Shown: in pieces, positions 1 to 7,868 of the stretch | How the letters are laid out: each line of letters opens with the position of its first letter | Numbering within the stretch: position 1 is the stretch's first letter | Notes under the pieces: model-generated | Database searches by the model: none | Told to the model about the DNA's origin: nothing | Seen by the model: only the letters and a program-made list of their open reading frames with translations | Source of the DNA: an uncultured Williamsia sp. | GTDB lineage: Bacteria > Actinomycetota > Actinomycetes > Mycobacteriales > Mycobacteriaceae | Length of the DNA: 64,000 nt | NCBI RefSeq assembly: GCF_947494875.1 | Contig: NZ_CANLWM010000003.1 | Location: 390,896 to 454,895 of the forward strand | Direction of reading: 5' to 3' | Made by a program: the position numbers and the translations under genes

Positions 1-640
1 GCTTCATCCACGCGATGCCCTTCTCCGCCGTCTCGACGAGGTAGAGCCGCTTGGTGTCACCGTCGGGTGTGTCGACGGTCAGCGAGTACCCGCCGACCTC
101 ACCCACCGCCTCTGTGACGCCCTCGAACAGATCGGGCCGGTTCTCGACGAGCCAGTGCGACCCCCACTTGCCGCCCGCCTCCTCGTCGGCGAGAAATGCG
201 AACAGGATATCGCGCGGCGGCACGGTCCCCTCGCGCGCGAACTGGCGGGCCAGGGCGAGGGCCATCCCGACCATGTCCTTCATGTCGATCGCGCCCCGGC
301 CCCACACGTAGCCGTCTTTCACCGAGCCGGAGAACGGGTGGACGCTCCAGTCCTCGGGACGCGCCGGCACAACGTCGAGATGCGTGTGCAGCAGCAGGGT
401 GCCGCGGTCGGGGTCGGACCCCCGCAGGCGCGCGAACACGTTGCCGCGCCCGGGTTGTCCGGACTCGACGTACTCGGTCTCGTAGCCGACCTCGGCGAGT
501 TGATCGGCGACCCAGCGGGCGCACTCCTCCTCGCCCGCAGTGGTGGCGAGTTCGCCGGTGTTCGAGGTGTCGAAGCGGATCAACCTGCTGACCAGGTCGA
601 CCACCTCGTCGGTGGCGCGGGGCGTGGAGTCGTCGGTCAC
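1..640 (-). CDS. M20 family metallopeptidase (3' part lies outside the window)
   Basis: The minus strand reads open from a GTG at 640 to the left edge, giving the first 213 residues. Hallmarks of the M20 zinc peptidase family are visible: HTHLDVVP around residues 85-92 (metal His87 and catalytic Asp89), GRGAIDMKD around 115-122 (bridging Asp119) and DEEAGG around 152-157 (general-base Glu pair). The family hydrolyses dipeptides or N-acyl amino acids with a di-zinc centre; the substrate cannot be told from sequence. The GTG was chosen because no in-frame upstream start exists nearby. The gene is divergent from tRNA-Leu. The last part (probably 220-240 residues, judging by the family) is not in the window. 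Confidence 0.85.
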   Translation of the reverse strand, partial: MTDDSTPRATDEVVDLVSRLIRFDTSNTGELATTAGEEECARWVADQLAEVGYETEYVESGQPGRGNVFARLRGSDPDRGTLLLHTHLDVVPARPEDWSVHPFSGSVKDGYVWGRGAIDMKDMVGMALALARQFAREGTVPPRDILFAFLADEEAGGKWGSHWLVENRPDLFEGVTEAVGEVGGYSLTVDTPDGDTKRLYLVETAEKGIAWMK

Positions 641-702
641 CCGGCCATCCTGTCACCGACGGGCGCTCCCGGGACCCGCGAGAACCGGGCTGCGCGGGAG
701 AT

Positions 703-732
703 TTGGGGACCGTGCGCGCCCTCGGCTAGTGT
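703..732 (+). promoter_or_regulatory. Candidate promoter of tRNA-Leu
   Basis: A TTGGGG at 703-708 and a TAGTGT at 727-732 are separated by 18 nt, and the -10-like box ends 29 nt before the mature tRNA 5' end. This fits a sigma-A promoter, but it is read by eye only. Confidence 0.45.
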
Positions 733-761
733 GGTCGACGCGCTGCTCCGGCGGCGCACAT

Positions 762-847
762 GTCCGGGTGGCGGAATGGCAGACGCGCTAGCTTGAGGTG
801 CTAGTGCCCTATTAACGGGCGTGGGGGTTCAAGTCCCCCTCCGGACA
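762..847 (+). tRNA. tRNA-Leu, anticodon GAG
   Basis: The 86-nt gene folds as a class II tRNA. The acceptor arms are GTCCGGG at the 5' end and TCCGGAC at the 3' end (with a G-T wobble at pair 7-66). The anticodon arm CTAGC / GCTAG holds the loop TTGAGGT, so the anticodon is GAG. The long variable arm GTGCCC...GGGCGT is typical of tRNA-Leu, and the T-arm is GGGGG-TTCAAGT-CCCCC. The CCA end is not encoded: the bases after the discriminator A are CAC. The convergent gluconokinase stop lies 5 bp downstream. Confidence 0.95.
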
Positions 848-852
848 CACAC

Positions 853-1374
853 TCACCGACGCGCCGCGGCGTCGACCGCGGCGCTCACCGTCTTCTCGAT
901 CTCGGCCGTGGCGTCGATCGTCACGGCGTTCTCGTCGGGCTGCAGATCCTCATACGTCGACAGCTGCGACGCCAGCATCGCCACCTTCATGTAGTGCCCG
1001 GTCCGCGACTCGAGTCGTCGTCGCAGCTCGTCCTCCGGGACGGCCAACTCCACGAACAGCACGCCACCCGACGCTGTGGCGAGGTGGTCGCGGTAGCTGC
1101 GCTTGAGCGCCGAACACGCGAACACCGTCGACCGCCCCGCGGCGGCCTGGTCGTCGCACCAGGCGACGACCGCGTCGAGCCACGGACGGCGATCGTCGTC
1201 GGTGAGGGGGGTGCCGGCGGCCATCTTGTCGATGTTGCTCTGAGGGTGCAGATCGTCGGCGTCACAGAAGGTGCGGCCCAGCTGCTCCGCGAGCCGGGTG
1301 GCGATGGTCGTCTTCCCGGACCCGCTCACCCCCATGACGCAGATGTGGCGGTCGGTCGGCGAGGCGTCGTCCAC
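853..1374 (-). CDS. gntK: Gluconokinase (GntK type)
   Basis: A 173-residue P-loop kinase that phosphorylates D-gluconate to 6-phosphogluconate and so feeds the pentose phosphate pathway. The Walker A motif MGVSGSGKTT begins near residue 14. It is followed by DADDLHP, which matches the gluconate-binding DGDxLHP block of GntK. Further family blocks are PLTDDDRRPWL, FACSALKRSYRD and GHYMKVAMLASQ. The length matches the usual 165-180. The start is uncertain: GTG at 1374 gives a normal N-terminus, while GTG at 1389 would add five residues; neither has a well-spaced Shine-Dalgarno site. The gene is divergent from the SDR gene at 1445. Confidence 0.9.
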   Translation of the reverse strand: MDDASPTDRHICVMGVSGSGKTTIATRLAEQLGRTFCDADDLHPQSNIDKMAAGTPLTDDDRRPWLDAVVAWCDDQAAAGRSTVFACSALKRSYRDHLATASGGVLFVELAVPEDELRRRLESRTGHYMKVAMLASQLSTYEDLQPDENAVTIDATAEIEKTVSAAVDAAARR

Positions 1375-1444
1375 ACCCTCTTGTAGCACGACCCGGCGAG
1401 GCGTGATCTGCGTCCCGCGGGCGACTTTCCTACACTGATCGCTC

Positions 1445-2899
1445 GTGACCGGGCAGACCACGCGCGAACCGGGTATCCCGGACGATGATCTCGAGCAGCT
1501 ACGGCGAATTCTCGACCGCGCCGCCGACCTCGGCCCCACCCATCCCGACTCCGTCGCCGTGCAGCACGCCGTCGGCGCGATGTTCAAACAGCTGAAGCGG
1601 ACACGTAAACGAACCTCCCGACGCGCTCGCATCGACGCGGACCGCGCCGTCGTCGACGCGACCGCCACCGGCTCCCCCGATCGCGTCGACGACGAGACCG
1701 CCGGTCTCCCCCTCACCCCCTCGGCCGACGGCATCGCCGGACACCTGGTTCGCCCGCAGGGCTGCTACATCTGCAAGACGGAGTACACCCAGGTCGACGC
1801 CTTCCACCATCAGCTCTGTCCGGACTGCGTCCGCGACAACGGCGCCCGTCGCGACCAACGGGTCGACCTCACCGGACGCCGGGCCCTGCTGACCGGTGGC
1901 CGCGCCAAGATCGGGATGCACGTCGCGCTGATGCTGCTCCGCGACGGCGCCGACCTCACCATCACCACCCGCTTCCCGCGTGACGCCGCCCGGCGGTTCG
2001 CCGCACGCTCCGACGCCGACGACTGGCTGCACCGCCTGCACATCGTCGGCATCGACCTGCGCGACCCCGCCCAGGTCGTCGCACTCGCCGACGAGGTCGC
2101 CGCCGGTGGGCCGCTCGACATCCTCGTCAACAACGCGGCGCAGACCGTGCGGCGCTCCCCCGGCGCGTACCGATCCCTCGTCGACGCCGAGCAGGCCCCG
2201 CTGACCGGCGCCGCTTCGCAGGTCCCCGTGCTCACGGTCGGTGAGGCGGCGCACCACCCCGCGGCACTGCTGTCGGCCACCGAGACCGCAGGCGCGATGT
2301 CCGATGCGGGTGCGCGGGCGCTCGCCGCGGCAGCGATGACCGGGGGTTCGGCCTCCCCGGCACGACTGGCCGACGGGACCGCTGTCGACGCCGGCGGTCT
2401 GCTCCCCGACCTGGTGTCCACCAACAGCTGGGTCGCGACCGTGGACGGTGTCGACCCGCTGGAGCTGCTCGAGGTGCAGCTGTGCAACAGCGTCGCGCCG
2501 TTCATCCTCCTGTCGCGGCTGACTCCCGCGCTCCGCGCCTCGACCGCGCGCCGTCGGTACGTGGTCAACGTGTCGGCGATGGAGGGTGTGTTCTCGCGCC
2601 GCTACAAGGGCGCGGGCCACCCGCACACCAACATGGCCAAGGCCGCGCTGAACATGTTGACCCGTACCAGCGCCGGCGACCTGGCCCGCGACGGGATCCT
2701 GGTGACCGCGGTCGACACCGGGTGGATCACCGACGAACGTCCGCACACAACGAAGACCCGGCTGGCCGACGAGGGCTTCCGCGCCCCGCTCGACCTCGTC
2801 GACGGCGCAGCACGCATCTACCACCCGATCGTGGACGGGGAGAACGGGATCGACCTGTCCGGGTGCTTCCTCAAGGACTTCCGGGTGCACCCGTGGTGA
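1445..2899 (+). CDS. Zinc-ribbon SDR-family oxidoreductase with atypical active site
   Basis: A 484-residue protein. Residues 1-100 are a charged alpha-helical region. Residues 107-128 contain two CxxC pairs (C107/C110 and C125/C128), a likely zinc ribbon. From about residue 135 there is a Rossmann short-chain dehydrogenase domain: VDLTGRRALLTGGRAKIG has an unusual glycine-rich loop, and DILVNNAAQT is the NNAG-type motif. A long insertion follows. The expected YxxxK is not seen; the matching stretch is HTNMAK, with Thr in the Tyr position. The GTG start lies 8 nt after a TACACT box (1431-1436), suggesting a leaderless transcript. The stop overlaps the next gene by 4 bp. Substrate unknown. Confidence 0.75.
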   Translation: MTGQTTREPGIPDDDLEQLRRILDRAADLGPTHPDSVAVQHAVGAMFKQLKRTRKRTSRRARIDADRAVVDATATGSPDRVDDETAGLPLTPSADGIAGHLVRPQGCYICKTEYTQVDAFHHQLCPDCVRDNGARRDQRVDLTGRRALLTGGRAKIGMHVALMLLRDGADLTITTRFPRDAARRFAARSDADDWLHRLHIVGIDLRDPAQVVALADEVAAGGPLDILVNNAAQTVRRSPGAYRSLVDAEQAPLTGAASQVPVLTVGEAAHHPAALLSATETAGAMSDAGARALAAAAMTGGSASPARLADGTAVDAGGLLPDLVSTNSWVATVDGVDPLELLEVQLCNSVAPFILLSRLTPALRASTARRRYVVNVSAMEGVFSRRYKGAGHPHTNMAKAALNMLTRTSAGDLARDGILVTAVDTGWITDERPHTTKTRLADEGFRAPLDLVDGAARIYHPIVDGENGIDLSGCFLKDFRVHPW

Positions 2900-3375
2900 C
2901 ACCGCTGCACGACGCCGCAGTCACGCTGCTGCAGGAGAACCTCACGGCCATCGCCGATCTCGTCGTCGGACTCGGCGACGACGACGCCGCGCGACGACCG
3001 GACCTCCCGGGGGCGAACGCGCCCTACGGCATCGCCAATCACTGCGTGGGTCTGGTCGAGTTCTGGCTCGGCAGCGTCGTCGGCGGCGAACGCATCCCCC
3101 GCGACCGCGACGGTGAGTTCACCGCGACCGGCACCGTCGCCGATGTCGCGGCCCGGCTGTCCGACATCGCCGACCGGGTCCCGGGGTGGGTGGACATCGC
3201 CCTCGGCGAGGGGCCCCGCGATCGGACCGCGGTCGGGTCGACCCGCACGACGGCGGTACGGGAGGCGTCACCGGAATGGATGCTGCTGCACGTCGTGCGG
3301 GAGCTGTCCCAGCACCTCGGACAGCTCGAGATCACCCGCGACCTGCTGACCGCGTCCGCCGACGGCGCTGCGTAG
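2896..3375 (+). CDS. DinB / DUF664-like metal-binding protein
   Basis: A 159-residue all-helical protein starting at a GTG that overlaps the SDR stop codon (GTGA), so it is probably translationally coupled to the SDR. The N-terminal helix LHDAAVTLLQENLTAIADLVVGL, the motif IANHCVGLVEFWLG and the later LLHVVRELSQHLGQLEITRD carry the spaced histidines of the DinB four-helix metal-binding fold, where three His residues hold a divalent metal. Members include mycothiol- or bacillithiol-dependent S-transferases, but the actual thiol or substrate is not shown here. The operon suggests a shared pathway with the zinc-ribbon SDR. Confidence 0.65.
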   Translation: MTPLHDAAVTLLQENLTAIADLVVGLGDDDAARRPDLPGANAPYGIANHCVGLVEFWLGSVVGGERIPRDRDGEFTATGTVADVAARLSDIADRVPGWVDIALGEGPRDRTAVGSTRTTAVREASPEWMLLHVVRELSQHLGQLEITRDLLTASADGAA

Positions 3376-3385
3376 GGTCGTGCGC

Positions 3386-4447
3386 GTGCCCACGTCCGTC
3401 CCGCTGATCCTCGACTGCGACACCGGGATCGACGACTCCCTGGCGATCCTCTACCTGCTGTCCCATCCGTCCGCCGAGCTGCTCGCCGTCGTGTCGACGG
3501 CCGGCAACGTCCCCGCGGACGTCGTGTGTGCCAACAACCTCGCGTGGCTCTCGCTGTGCGGCCGCGACGACATCCCCGTCGCTCTCGGCGCCACCGGTCC
3601 GCTGGTGGCGCCGCTGCGCACCACCGAGGACACCCACGGCCCGCTCGGCGTCGGCTACGCGGATCTGCCCACCGCCGCTCGTCCGGCGTCGACGACATCC
3701 GGGGTGGACTGGTGGATCGACCTCACCACCCGCCGTCCCGGCGAGGTCGTCGGACTCGTCACCGGTCCGCTGACCACGCTGGCGCAGGCGATCGCCGCCG
3801 ATCCCGGCCTGCCGGCCCGCCTCCGGCGCCTGGTGATCATGGGTGGGGCGTTCCACCACCCCGGGAACACCACGCCGACGTCGGAGTGGAACGTCGCCGT
3901 CGATCCGGAGGCCGCCAAGGCCGTGTTCGCGGCGTTCGGCCGGGACGGGGCTCCCGAGCCGATCGTGTGTCCGCTGGACCTCACCGAGTCCATCGCCTTC
4001 ACCCCTGACCACCTGGGCCGCCTGGCGGCCGCGGCCGAGAGCGAACCCGTGGAGCAGCCCGGCCCCGACGACGAGTACGGCACCCGGTCGGTCGCGTCGA
4101 ACACGATTGTCCGTCACGTCACCGACGCCGTCCGTTTCTATTTCGAGTTCCACGCCGACCACGACGAGGGATACATCTGCCACATGCACGACCCGTTCGC
4201 CGCCGCGGTCGCCGTCGACCCCGGCATCGTGACCACGCGGCCGGCCGTCGTCGACGTCGAGGTCGACGGTGCCCTCACCCGCGGCACCACGGTCGCCGAC
4301 ACCCGCGGCATGTGGGGTCGCCCGGTGAACGCGCGTGTCGCGACGACGACGGACGCGGACGCCGCGCTCGACGACATCGTCGACCGCGTCGCCGACCTCG
4401 CGCGGCGGACACCGGACGGCGATCAGGGCAACGGGTTGCGCTCGTAG
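3386..4447 (+). CDS. Inosine-uridine-type nucleoside hydrolase
   Basis: A 353-residue protein of the nucleoside N-ribohydrolase family, which cleaves nucleosides to ribose and base for salvage. The N-terminal DCDTGIDDSLA matches the calcium-binding DxDxxxDD signature, and GLVTGPLTTLAQA and MGGAFHHPGN match the active-site loops. DPFAAAVAVDP near residue 275 carries the last calcium Asp. The GTG at 3386 lies 7 nt after TAGGGT (3373-3378), a leaderless arrangement in which the -10 box includes the stop codon of the previous gene; a GTG at 3380 is an alternative. The 3' end overlaps the convergent glycosyltransferase by 25 bp. Confidence 0.88.
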   Translation: MPTSVPLILDCDTGIDDSLAILYLLSHPSAELLAVVSTAGNVPADVVCANNLAWLSLCGRDDIPVALGATGPLVAPLRTTEDTHGPLGVGYADLPTAARPASTTSGVDWWIDLTTRRPGEVVGLVTGPLTTLAQAIAADPGLPARLRRLVIMGGAFHHPGNTTPTSEWNVAVDPEAAKAVFAAFGRDGAPEPIVCPLDLTESIAFTPDHLGRLAAAAESEPVEQPGPDDEYGTRSVASNTIVRHVTDAVRFYFEFHADHDEGYICHMHDPFAAAVAVDPGIVTTRPAVVDVEVDGALTRGTTVADTRGMWGRPVNARVATTTDADAALDDIVDRVADLARRTPDGDQGNGLRS

Positions 4448-5514
4448 AACTCCAGGTGCGCCTGCGCGGCCGCGTCCCATGTCAGCGATTCGGCGAGACG
4501 CCGCCCTGAGGCCGCGTCGTGCGCGGTATCGAGTGTTGTCGACATCGCGGCGGCCAACGCGTCGACGTCGGCGGCGTAGGACACGGTGTCGCCGAATACC
4601 TCTCGCAGCACGGGTAGGTCACGGGTGACGACGGGCCGCCCCGCGGCGAGCGCCTCCATCGCCGCGAGCCCGAACCCCTCCTTCACCGAAGGGAACGCGA
4701 ACACGTCGCACGCCGCCACCAGGGACGGCAGGTCGGCCTCGGCCACCGGGCCCAACACCGTGGGGTGGGCGTCGAGCTCGTCGGCGCGTCGGTCGTGGGC
4801 GGCGCGATAGTCGCGGTAGTCGAACAGGGTCTCCCCGCCGGCGACGACGAGGTCGACGTCGGGGTGCCGCCGACGCATCCGCGCCCACGCCTCGAGCAGG
4901 TCGATGCTGCCCTTGCGGGGTTCGATGCCGCCGACGGCGAGGACGAAGCGGCCCAGTCGATGCCGCCACGCCTGCCGTGCGGTGACCGCGGTCGGGTCGT
5001 CGCCGGCGGCGGTGGAGAAGCGGAGGGCGTCGACACCGTTGGGGATCACGGTCGGGGTGATGCCCCAGCCCGCCGTCACCTCGGCGGCGACCGCCGCCGA
5101 CACACAGATGTGCGCATAGGGGTCGACGATCGCCTTCTCGTGGCAGCGCACCAGAACCGGCGTGGTGAAGGTGTCGAGATGGTGGACGGTCCGGATGCAG
5201 GTGCCGACCGCGTTGGCGCTGATGCAGTCCTGGGCGTGGACGATGTCGAACCCCGCGTGGTCGACGCCGTCGGCGAGCGCCGCGATCGACCGCACGATGC
5301 GGTCGGCCACGGACTCGCCGTCGCGCGCGGCGAACGGGATCAGGCGGACCTCCACCGACGGGTCGACGGGCCGGAAGAACCCGGGGTCGCCGTCGCGGGC
5401 CAATGAGTGCACCGTGACCCGTGCCCCGGCCCGCGCCAGCGCCTCCGCGAGGTTGAGGGTGTGCACCACCCCGCCACGCGGTCGCGTCGAGTAGGTGACG
5501 AGAGCCACCCTCAC
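4423..5514 (-). CDS. MSMEG_0565-family glycosyltransferase (GT4 type), last gene of the Nit1C-like cluster
   Basis: A 363-residue GT-B fold retaining glycosyltransferase. The N-terminus VRVALVTYSTRPRGGVVHTLNLAEAL matches the opening of MSMEG_0565-family proteins. FDIVHAQDCISANA and VIPNGVD are donor/acceptor-domain motifs, and FAFPSVKEGFGLAAMEALAAGRPVV is the GT4 nucleotide-sugar motif with the conserved EGFGL glutamate. No signal or membrane segment, so it is cytoplasmic. The GTG start overlaps the stop of the nitrilase-like gene (GTGA), so it is probably co-translated. Presence here suggests that the cluster product, or an intermediate, is glycosylated; acceptor and sugar are unknown. Confidence 0.85.
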   Translation of the reverse strand: MRVALVTYSTRPRGGVVHTLNLAEALARAGARVTVHSLARDGDPGFFRPVDPSVEVRLIPFAARDGESVADRIVRSIAALADGVDHAGFDIVHAQDCISANAVGTCIRTVHHLDTFTTPVLVRCHEKAIVDPYAHICVSAAVAAEVTAGWGITPTVIPNGVDALRFSTAAGDDPTAVTARQAWRHRLGRFVLAVGGIEPRKGSIDLLEAWARMRRRHPDVDLVVAGGETLFDYRDYRAAHDRRADELDAHPTVLGPVAEADLPSLVAACDVFAFPSVKEGFGLAAMEALAAGRPVVTRDLPVLREVFGDTVSYAADVDALAAAMSTTLDTAHDAASGRRLAESLTWDAAAQAHLEFYERNPLP

Positions 5515-6383
5515 GCGAGGACACCCCCTGTCGGGTCGGACGACTCGGCCGCGGCGATGCGGTAGGTGTCGATCCGACGTTCCGACAGGTGGTCGAGAAC
5601 GCGACGCGCGCGGGCGATCTCGGCGTCGACGTCCATGCTCACGGTGGCCATGCCCCCCTTCGAGCGCGTGGTCGCGAGCGTCTCCCCACCCGGGCCGACC
5701 ACCTTGGCCTGGCCGAGGAACCGCAGCGATCCCATCACGCCGGTCTGGTTCGCCGACGCGACCACGACCTGGTTCTCGGCGGCCCGCGCGGCGTCGTAGA
5801 GGTCGAACAGGCGCGACTGTCGGTCGGCGGGCAGTCGGGACGCGCGGTCGGTGACGCTCGCGGGCCACGCCGACAGCATCGCGAGGACCTCCGCGCCGTC
5901 GAGCGCGAGGGTGCGCGCCGACTCGGGAAACGTCTTGTCGTAGTCGATGAGCATCCCGACCCGCCCGACCGGGGTGTCGAACGACGCGAACCGGTCCCCG
6001 GGTGCGAACGCGCGCGCCTCCCCCGCCGGCTGGTGCACCTTCCGGTGCACACCGAGGATCCCGTCCCCGGTGAGACACACGGCGGTGTTGTGCCGTCGGG
6101 CCGCGCCGGCGTCCTCGGTGAGACCGAGGCACACCGTCGTCGACCCGGCGGCCGCACGGACGGCCGCGAGTTCGGGTCCGTCGAGGTGGACCGGCGGCGG
6201 CAACTCGGTGAGGTCGGGGTCGCGCAGATCGCCGATGTACCCGCCCAGGCAGGCGTGTGGCAGCACCAGCAGGTCCACGCCGTCCCGGACCGCCGCCTCG
6301 ACGATCCCCACGACCTTCTCCAGAGACCGGTCGAGGTCGCGACCGAAGTGCGCCGCGACCGCACCGATCGTGATGGGGGCCAT
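5511..6383 (-). CDS. Nitrilase-superfamily paralogue with substituted catalytic Glu and Cys
   Basis: A 290-residue nitrilase-fold protein, normal in length and clearly paralogous to the intact nitrilase at 12615-13496. Active nitrilases use a Glu-Lys-Cys triad. Here the Lys is present (HRKVHQP, K115). The Glu position reads LVLPHACLGGY, with His43 encoded by CAC, and the Cys position reads MLIDYDKTFPE, with Asp147 encoded by GAC. Both substitutions were checked at the codon level. The surrounding blocks (AMLSAWPAS, NQVVVASANQTG) are intact, so this is not a decayed pseudogene. It may be a scaffold, a binding protein or a regulatory partner of the active enzyme. ATG start; the 3' end overlaps the glycosyltransferase start. 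Confidence 0.85.
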   Translation of the reverse strand: MAPITIGAVAAHFGRDLDRSLEKVVGIVEAAVRDGVDLLVLPHACLGGYIGDLRDPDLTELPPPVHLDGPELAAVRAAAGSTTVCLGLTEDAGAARRHNTAVCLTGDGILGVHRKVHQPAGEARAFAPGDRFASFDTPVGRVGMLIDYDKTFPESARTLALDGAEVLAMLSAWPASVTDRASRLPADRQSRLFDLYDAARAAENQVVVASANQTGVMGSLRFLGQAKVVGPGGETLATTRSKGGMATVSMDVDAEIARARRVLDHLSERRIDTYRIAAAESSDPTGGVLA

Positions 6384-6425
6384 GCGGTCAGCCCCGGGAG
6401 TCCGCGACCCGCCGCGCCGGTCGGC

Positions 6426-7868
6426 TCATGCGGGGCCCAGCCCGGTCACCGACGGCCCGACCGCGAGGGTCTCGACACCGTCCGGCCAGCGCAACCGGAC
6501 ACCGGGCTCGGAGGTCAACCTGCCGACGGGTGCCGTCGCCACGCCTGCGGGGGCGTCGGGGGCCGCGGCGCCGGGCGCGTCCGCGGTGAGCATCCCGAAC
6601 CCGGGGAAACAGGTGAGCCAGGACGCCATGTCGGCACCGGACGGGCGAGGTACCGCGGCGACGTCGATGCAGGCGCCGGTCCCACCGGCCTCGGCCAGCA
6701 TCCCGGTGGTGCCCACGACGCCGGCCATCGAGACGTCCTTGGCCGCGCGTGGCGTCGATCGTGCGACGAGACCGTTCATCGCCCGCAGGTCGTCGGCGCT
6801 GCGGCGCGACGTCGAATCCCACTGTGCACCGGTGTATCCGGGGCGCCACCCGCCGGTCACGTCGACGGTGAGCCGCAGCGTGTCGCCGACGAGTCCGCCA
6901 CCCGCCGGGATGGGACGGCTGGTACGACCCAGGGCGGTGACCGACAGCGACGCCGGGACGCCGACCTGGGTGTGACCGCCGAGCACGGGCACACCCCACG
7001 TCTGTGCGGCGGCCGCGAGGCCGCGGACGACGCGGGTGAGCTGGGACGTGGTGCGGGCACCGACCGCGTCGAGCAGACCGGTGGGCGTGGCGCCCATCGC
7101 GGCGAGGTCGTTGAGGTTCACCAGCACCGAGCACCACCCGGCCCACCACGGGTCGCGGTCGACCATCGAGGGCAGGATCGCGTCACAGGCGGCGATCGTG
7201 TCGCCGCCCGGGACCGGGACGCCGTCGTCGCCGACGAACCCGGCGGGACCGAGTCCGCCGGCGTGCGAACGGAGCGGCGCGAGGACGTCGGCGAGGAACG
7301 CCTTGGTGTCGTGGGCGATCCGGGCGATCCGGGGCATGGGTCGACGCATGTGCACGTGCGGGATGTCGCCGATCATGGTGTCGCCCTCGGCGGTCCACCC
7401 CAGGCGGGTGAACAGACCGCGCTGCGCGGCGTTGACACACGCGTCGAAGCGCAGCACGCCTCGACTCTCGGCATGCGCGACGGCCGCGCGGATCAGCGCC
7501 GACGCGACCGTGGCACCGCGGCGATCGGGTGCGACGACCAGTCGGCTGCCTGTCCACCACCCGATGTCGGTCTCGCCGACCGGCGCGAGCCGAACCCCGC
7601 CGATGACGTCGCCGTCCGAGGCGATCGCGACGAGGACGACCGTGCGGTCGTCAAGGTCGATCTCGTCGACGTCGGTGTGTGGGAACACACCCTGTGCGTC
7701 GACGAAGGTCGCACGACGCAGCGCGCGATACCGCCGGTGATGCTCGGTGGTGTCCGCCGGTCGGACCAGGAACCCCGCGGGCACGGTGGCGGTCCGCGGC
7801 ATGCCCTCGAGGATCGACATCGGACCGGACAGGTCGACTGCTGACGGGCCGCGCACGTCGACGATCAT
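6426..7868 (-). CDS. MSMEG_0567-type fusion: GNAT acetyltransferase + AIR-synthase-related domain (NitE-NitF)
   Basis: A 480-residue two-domain protein. Residues about 25-165 form a GNAT N-acyltransferase domain; SRLVVAPDRRGATVASALI is the acetyl-CoA pyrophosphate loop. Residues about 170-480 resemble PurM/AIR synthase and selenophosphate-synthetase-like ATP-dependent enzymes: GDDGVPVPGGDTIAACDAI, NLNDLAAMGATPTG, VPVLGGHTQVG and AAKDVSMAGVVGTTGMLAEAGG. In other Nit1C clusters these are two proteins, NitE and NitF; here they are one. The ATG at 7868 overlaps the radical SAM stop (ATGA), so the two are coupled. A cytoplasmic tailoring role in the cluster pathway is inferred; substrate unknown. 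Confidence 0.82.
   Translation of the reverse strand: MIVDVRGPSAVDLSGPMSILEGMPRTATVPAGFLVRPADTTEHHRRYRALRRATFVDAQGVFPHTDVDEIDLDDRTVVLVAIASDGDVIGGVRLAPVGETDIGWWTGSRLVVAPDRRGATVASALIRAAVAHAESRGVLRFDACVNAAQRGLFTRLGWTAEGDTMIGDIPHVHMRRPMPRIARIAHDTKAFLADVLAPLRSHAGGLGPAGFVGDDGVPVPGGDTIAACDAILPSMVDRDPWWAGWCSVLVNLNDLAAMGATPTGLLDAVGARTTSQLTRVVRGLAAAAQTWGVPVLGGHTQVGVPASLSVTALGRTSRPIPAGGGLVGDTLRLTVDVTGGWRPGYTGAQWDSTSRRSADDLRAMNGLVARSTPRAAKDVSMAGVVGTTGMLAEAGGTGACIDVAAVPRPSGADMASWLTCFPGFGMLTADAPGAAAPDAPAGVATAPVGRLTSEPGVRLRWPDGVETLAVGPSVTGLGPA

Noticed and set aside
853..1734. A 293-residue form of gluconokinase starting at 1734
   Set aside because: The first 115 residues would lie antisense to the SDR gene and its promoter; the kinase family starts at about 1374.
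5589..7844. Very long plus-strand open frame opposite the nitrilase-like and GNAT-AIR genes
   Set aside because: It is Arg/Gly/Asp-rich with no domain, caused by high GC on the antisense of real genes. The same holds for the long frames at 2899-1499 (minus), 15594-17132, 33417-36491 (minus), 36079-38340 (minus), 49958-52183 (minus) and 59352-62348 (minus).
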